From Bacteroides sp. (GTDB taxonomy: Bacteria; Bacteroidota; Bacteroidia; Bacteroidales; SM23-62): a stretch of DNA of 9,358 nt. Of the stretch, positions 7,094 to 9,358 are shown in pieces. The position numbers and the translations under genes were made by a program. The stretch is from contig JAUVKJ010000047.1 in NCBI GenBank assembly GCA_030592145.1, forward strand, positions 1-9,358. The letters are read 5' to 3'. The notes under the pieces are model-generated. The model was given only the letters and a program-made list of their open reading frames with translations, was not told the origin of the DNA and did no database searches. Position 1 is the stretch's first letter. Every line of letters begins with the position of its first letter.

Positions 7094-7663
7094 ATGAGCT
7101 TTGATGTTCATGAGTATTACTCTAAGTTGAATGGTGGAGATGTTCTGGTTGCATTTAAGGGAAGCATAACTACTGACCTGATCAATAATATCCTTGAAGA
7201 GATAGAGGAGAAGATGGAAGGAGCGAATGAGCAGGCCAGGATCAGGAAAAAAGTTTACAATGTCCTGGTTGAAAGTCTGCAGAATCTTTACCATCACGTT
7301 GAGGAACTTCCCGAGAAGCTGAAGGACGACTTCGATTCAAAATTCGGTATCCTGGTGGTATCGCGTGAGAATGAGGCATACAAGATCTCGACCGGTAATT
7401 TCATCAGCTCCGAGAAGATAAAGTTTCTCAAGGATAAGATCGACAAGATAAACTCACTGTCAAAAGAGGAATTAAAGGATATGTACAAGTTCATCCTGAA
7501 TCACCAGAAACTTTCCGCCAAGGGTGGAGGTGGCCTTGGACTTGTTGACATTGCAAGGAAGACGGGCAACAAGCTTGAATATACCTTTCAGCACTATCAG
7601 GATGATTACTATTTCTTTAATCTTGATGTATTTATAAGCGAAGAAAATCAAAATAAAACTTAA
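7094..7663 (+). CDS. siaB: SiaB family protein kinase (HATPase-like)
   Basis: A 189-residue cytoplasmic protein matching the SiaB family (DUF6272), relatives of GHKL/HATPase anti-sigma kinases. The ATP-binding elements visible are an N-box-like helix VESLQNLYHH (59-68, with Glu60 and Asn64) and a glycine-rich lid KGGGGLGLVDIARK (143-156). The C-terminal strands (LEYTFQHYQDDYYFFNLDVF) complete the fold. In Pseudomonas aeruginosa SiaB phosphorylates SiaC on a threonine, opposed by the PP2C phosphatase SiaA. The next gene, 11 bp away, is siaC, the expected substrate. No transmembrane or sensor region is present, so the signal must come from a partner not encoded here. The ATG at 7094 follows an AT-rich leader with only a weak AAGAAG-type ribosome-binding site. 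It is visibly more AT-rich than the methyltransferase gene before it. The family call is firm; its physiological role in this organism is unknown. Confidence 0.88.
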   Translation: MSFDVHEYYSKLNGGDVLVAFKGSITTDLINNILEEIEEKMEGANEQARIRKKVYNVLVESLQNLYHHVEELPEKLKDDFDSKFGILVVSRENEAYKISTGNFISSEKIKFLKDKIDKINSLSKEELKDMYKFILNHQKLSAKGGGGLGLVDIARKTGNKLEYTFQHYQDDYYFFNLDVFISEENQNKT

Positions 7664-7674
7664 TAAAAGAGCGT

Positions 7675-8055
7675 ATGGAACCTATTTCATTCGAAGGAAC
7701 CCCGAAAACCCCTACTGTAAAATTTGATGCAGGAACTGGTATTATTGAAATTAAAGGTCGGTCAATACCTGAAAATTCAATAGAATTTTATAAGCCGCTG
7801 GTTGACTGGCTCGAGGAATACGCAAAAGGTCCACTGGAAAAAACTACGGTAAACATACAACTGGAATACTTCAATACCAGCTCGTCTAAATGTATTCTTG
7901 ATGTGTTCAAGAAGCTGGAAGCCATTCATAAGGCCAAGAACGAAGTTATCATTAACTGGCATTATGAAGAGGATGATGAGGATATGCTGGAAGCCGGAGA
8001 GGATTATGAATCCATCATCCGCGTTCCCTTCAAAATGATTGAGATTGTAGAATAG
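7675..8055 (+). CDS. siaC: SiaC family regulatory phosphoprotein (DUF1987)
   Basis: A 126-residue cytoplasmic protein of the DUF1987/SiaC family, structurally akin to STAS-type antagonists. The core segment LEYFNTSSSKCILDVF (63-78) places Thr68 in the NTSSSK loop, the same residue number as the phosphothreonine reported for Pseudomonas SiaC. A strongly acidic stretch (about 97-110, YEEDDEDMLEAGED) and a final beta strand (KMIEIVE) are typical of the family. In Pseudomonas, unphosphorylated SiaC binds and activates the diguanylate cyclase SiaD, and SiaB phosphorylation blocks this. No GGDEF protein is encoded here, so the effector is unknown. It lies 11 bp after siaB, presumably under the promoter at 7005-7035, and is followed by a terminator at 8087-8120. 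Domain length and the phosphosite loop are complete. Confidence 0.9.
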   Translation: MEPISFEGTPKTPTVKFDAGTGIIEIKGRSIPENSIEFYKPLVDWLEEYAKGPLEKTTVNIQLEYFNTSSSKCILDVFKKLEAIHKAKNEVIINWHYEEDDEDMLEAGEDYESIIRVPFKMIEIVE

Positions 8056-8086
8056 TCATTCCTGCGAAAACATTAATCCAATTAGT

Positions 8087-8120
8087 AAGGGGCCGTCTCA
8101 TTGAGGCGACCCCTTTTCTT
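8087..8120 (+). terminator. Rho-independent terminator after siaC
   Basis: The arm at 8087-8099 pairs with 8103-8115 around a tight loop of about 3 nt. The stem is 13 bp with one C-A mismatch (8093/8109) and one G-U pair (8096/8106), and includes an unbroken GGGG/CCCC block. It is followed by the T-rich tail TTTTCTT (8114-8120, partly overlapping the stem base). It lies 31 bp after the siaC stop. Read from the other strand it lacks a good T tract, so it serves the plus strand best, although it could also stop transcription of the convergent transporter gene. Confidence 0.75.
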
Positions 8121-8133
8121 GGTGCGGTGTGCC

Positions 8134-8155
8134 CGGCAGGGCGCGAGCCCTGCCG
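8134..8155. repeat. Perfect 9-bp GC-rich hairpin (REP-like palindrome)
   Basis: CGGCAGGGC (8134-8142) and its exact reverse complement (8147-8155) flank the 4-nt loop GCGA, which is a GNRA tetraloop in plus-strand RNA. There is no T tract on either side, so this is not a standard terminator. It sits between the siaC terminator and the end of the convergent transporter gene and is far more GC-rich than its surroundings. It could be one copy of an intergenic palindromic repeat, or a 3'-end stabiliser for the transporter mRNA. Only one copy occurs in the window. Confidence 0.55.
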
Positions 8156-8166
8156 CCTGCTTAATT

Positions 8167-9358
8167 TTAATCGCCCCTGTTAAACCGGAGACTGAATTCC
8201 TCGAAGAAGTCAAGGAACTTTTTCAGAAGCCTGAAATACAACACCAGGTAGAGTGCAATGGTCATCAGCCAGAGCACAAGGATATTCATTGCAAACGTGC
8301 TGTAGTACTTGCCGAAGACCTGTTTGCGGGGTGCATAAAACTGGGCCTTAATGAATTTCTGGCTGGGATCCAGGTAGATCGGGTTGCTTTTCTGGTACAG
8401 CCGGTCCTTATACTGCATAATGGATTCAATCCGGCTCGAACTCCTGTTCTTGACAAAATCCTCCAGGGTCTCATTATTGTGTTCACGTTTTGTCTTGAAA
8501 TACAAAGCACTGGATTCCTCGTCCTTTTGAAGTTCATTGGTCAGTTTGTCCTTCTCCGTGTTTGCCTTGTTGTAGAGTTTAATGTTATACCTTTTAATCT
8601 TGTCAAGGTATTCCCTGGTGGTATCCAGGACATCCAGCGTAAAGTTTTCTCCTGTGAGGTCATCCAGGATATTAAAAGGGATCATGGTATTGTGCTTGAG
8701 TTCCTTGCGGATCTCATTCTGCAGGATTTTCAGGTTAAGCACGATTGTCTCCGCATTCTCTTTATTGTTCCTGTTCCGCTCTATGTAGTTTACCTTGTTT
8801 ATCAGGTCCGTGCACCAGTAATCCCGTCTGAATGCAGCTTCACTCATTGCCTTGTCGTACTTATAAAACTGTGACTGGAAGTCATTGTTTATGAACTGGT
8901 AGGTAGCCAGTCCCTCATAGGCCCACCGTGCCGTAATGATCTCACCGTACCAGGGAATGTTTGTCGGGGATGCAATCTGTGGATTAAGATTTTCGTATTT
9001 CACGATGATCCCGCTAAGGATGATCTGTGGTATGACCAGGAAGGGGATCAGGATATAGATGGTAATCACTGTCTTGAAGCTGTCGGAGATCACCAGTCCC
9101 ATAAGGTTGGAGGATGCCCATGCAGAGAAAAGGACAAGCCAGTATTGCCAGTACATTCCTTGTATTTCCATAATAGAATTGCCTACAATAACGAATGTAA
9201 AGGCCTGTAAAGCTGAAATACTTAGCTGGACTGTGACTTTTGAGAGCAGGTAGCTGTTCCAGCTTAAATTCAGGAAAGCTTCCCGTTTGAGTATTTTACG
9301 ATCTTTTATAATCTCTTCTGCACTTACGGTCAGTCCGATGAAGATGGCAACAATTACT
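8167..9358 (-). CDS. ABCG-like ABC-2 transporter, C-terminal permease part (5' end beyond window)
   Basis: The frame stays open from TAA 8169-8167 to the right edge, giving 396 visible residues; the ATG at 9171 is internal because coding similarity continues upstream of it. The visible part starts inside a transmembrane segment (VIVAIFIGLTVSAEE) followed by IIKDRKILKREAFLNLS, a typical ABCG-type connection. Membrane segments follow at about 41-62, 70-91 and 95-119. NIPWYGEIITARWAYEGL (133-150) is a conserved ABC-2/ABCG element. A long hydrophilic region (about 150-350), with a charged, probably coiled-coil stretch near 245-300, precedes the last membrane segment (about 355-376) and a short basic tail. 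In this family an ATPase domain, sometimes with extra N-terminal modules, lies upstream in the same chain. The substrate is unknown. It converges on siaC and is not part of the plus-strand operon. The call as an ABC-2 membrane domain is fairly secure. Confidence 0.82.
   Translation of the reverse strand, partial: VIVAIFIGLTVSAEEIIKDRKILKREAFLNLSWNSYLLSKVTVQLSISALQAFTFVIVGNSIMEIQGMYWQYWLVLFSAWASSNLMGLVISDSFKTVITIYILIPFLVIPQIILSGIIVKYENLNPQIASPTNIPWYGEIITARWAYEGLATYQFINNDFQSQFYKYDKAMSEAAFRRDYWCTDLINKVNYIERNRNNKENAETIVLNLKILQNEIRKELKHNTMIPFNILDDLTGENFTLDVLDTTREYLDKIKRYNIKLYNKANTEKDKLTNELQKDEESSALYFKTKREHNNETLEDFVKNRSSSRIESIMQYKDRLYQKSNPIYLDPSQKFIKAQFYAPRKQVFGKYYSTFAMNILVLWLMTIALYLVLYFRLLKKFLDFFEEFSLRFNRGD

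Noticed and set aside
8101..8874. Plus-strand open frame of 257 codons opposite the transporter gene
   Set aside because: It is the antisense shadow of a minus-strand gene with clear ABC-2 membrane segments. Its own translation has no recognisable domain, and it begins inside the terminator hairpin.

Overview
The window looks like a chromosomal segment from a Bacteroidota member, probably of the Bacteroidales/Marinilabiliales type. Nearly every protein reads as the Bacteroidota version of its family. Shine-Dalgarno sites are weak or absent at most starts. The one clear promoter (7005-7035) fits the Bacteroidota primary-sigma pattern TTTG-N19-TAnnTTTG. The taxonomic placement is inferred from these features and not from a marker gene.

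Region 1 (1-6939, plus strand) is a long, tightly packed run: the C-terminal end of an unidentified lysine-rich protein, a STAS-domain anti-sigma-factor antagonist, ribonuclease Z (rnz), GMP synthase (guaA), a secreted S41/CtpA-type protease, the nicotinamide riboside transporter pnuC, a NadR-type ribosylnicotinamide kinase, and a THUMP-domain RNA methyltransferase. Gaps run from 36 bp down to overlaps of 17 and 4 bp, so much of it is probably co-transcribed. Its functional themes are RNA maturation and modification (rnz, methyltransferase), nucleotide and NAD supply (guaA, pnuC plus kinase) and envelope proteolysis. Two starts should be moved downstream relative to the longest open frames: guaA to 1493 and the kinase to 5243.

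Region 2 (6940-8055, plus strand) is an AT-rich promoter region followed by two genes, siaB (HATPase-like protein kinase) and siaC (DUF1987 phosphoprotein, with a threonine at position 68 in the expected phosphosite). This is a partner-switching phospho-signalling pair. In Pseudomonas it works with a PP2C phosphatase (SiaA) and a diguanylate cyclase (SiaD); neither is present in this window, so its input and output here are unknown. It is the most interesting part of the window.

Region 3 (8056-8166) separates convergent genes and holds a rho-independent terminator plus a perfect 9-bp GC-rich hairpin. Region 4 (8167-9358, minus strand) is the C-terminal 396 residues of an ABCG-like ABC-2 transporter permease whose N-terminal part, expected to include the ATPase, lies beyond the right edge.

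No tRNA, rRNA, CRISPR array, insertion sequence or phage gene was seen. I see nothing that amounts to a wholly undescribed system.
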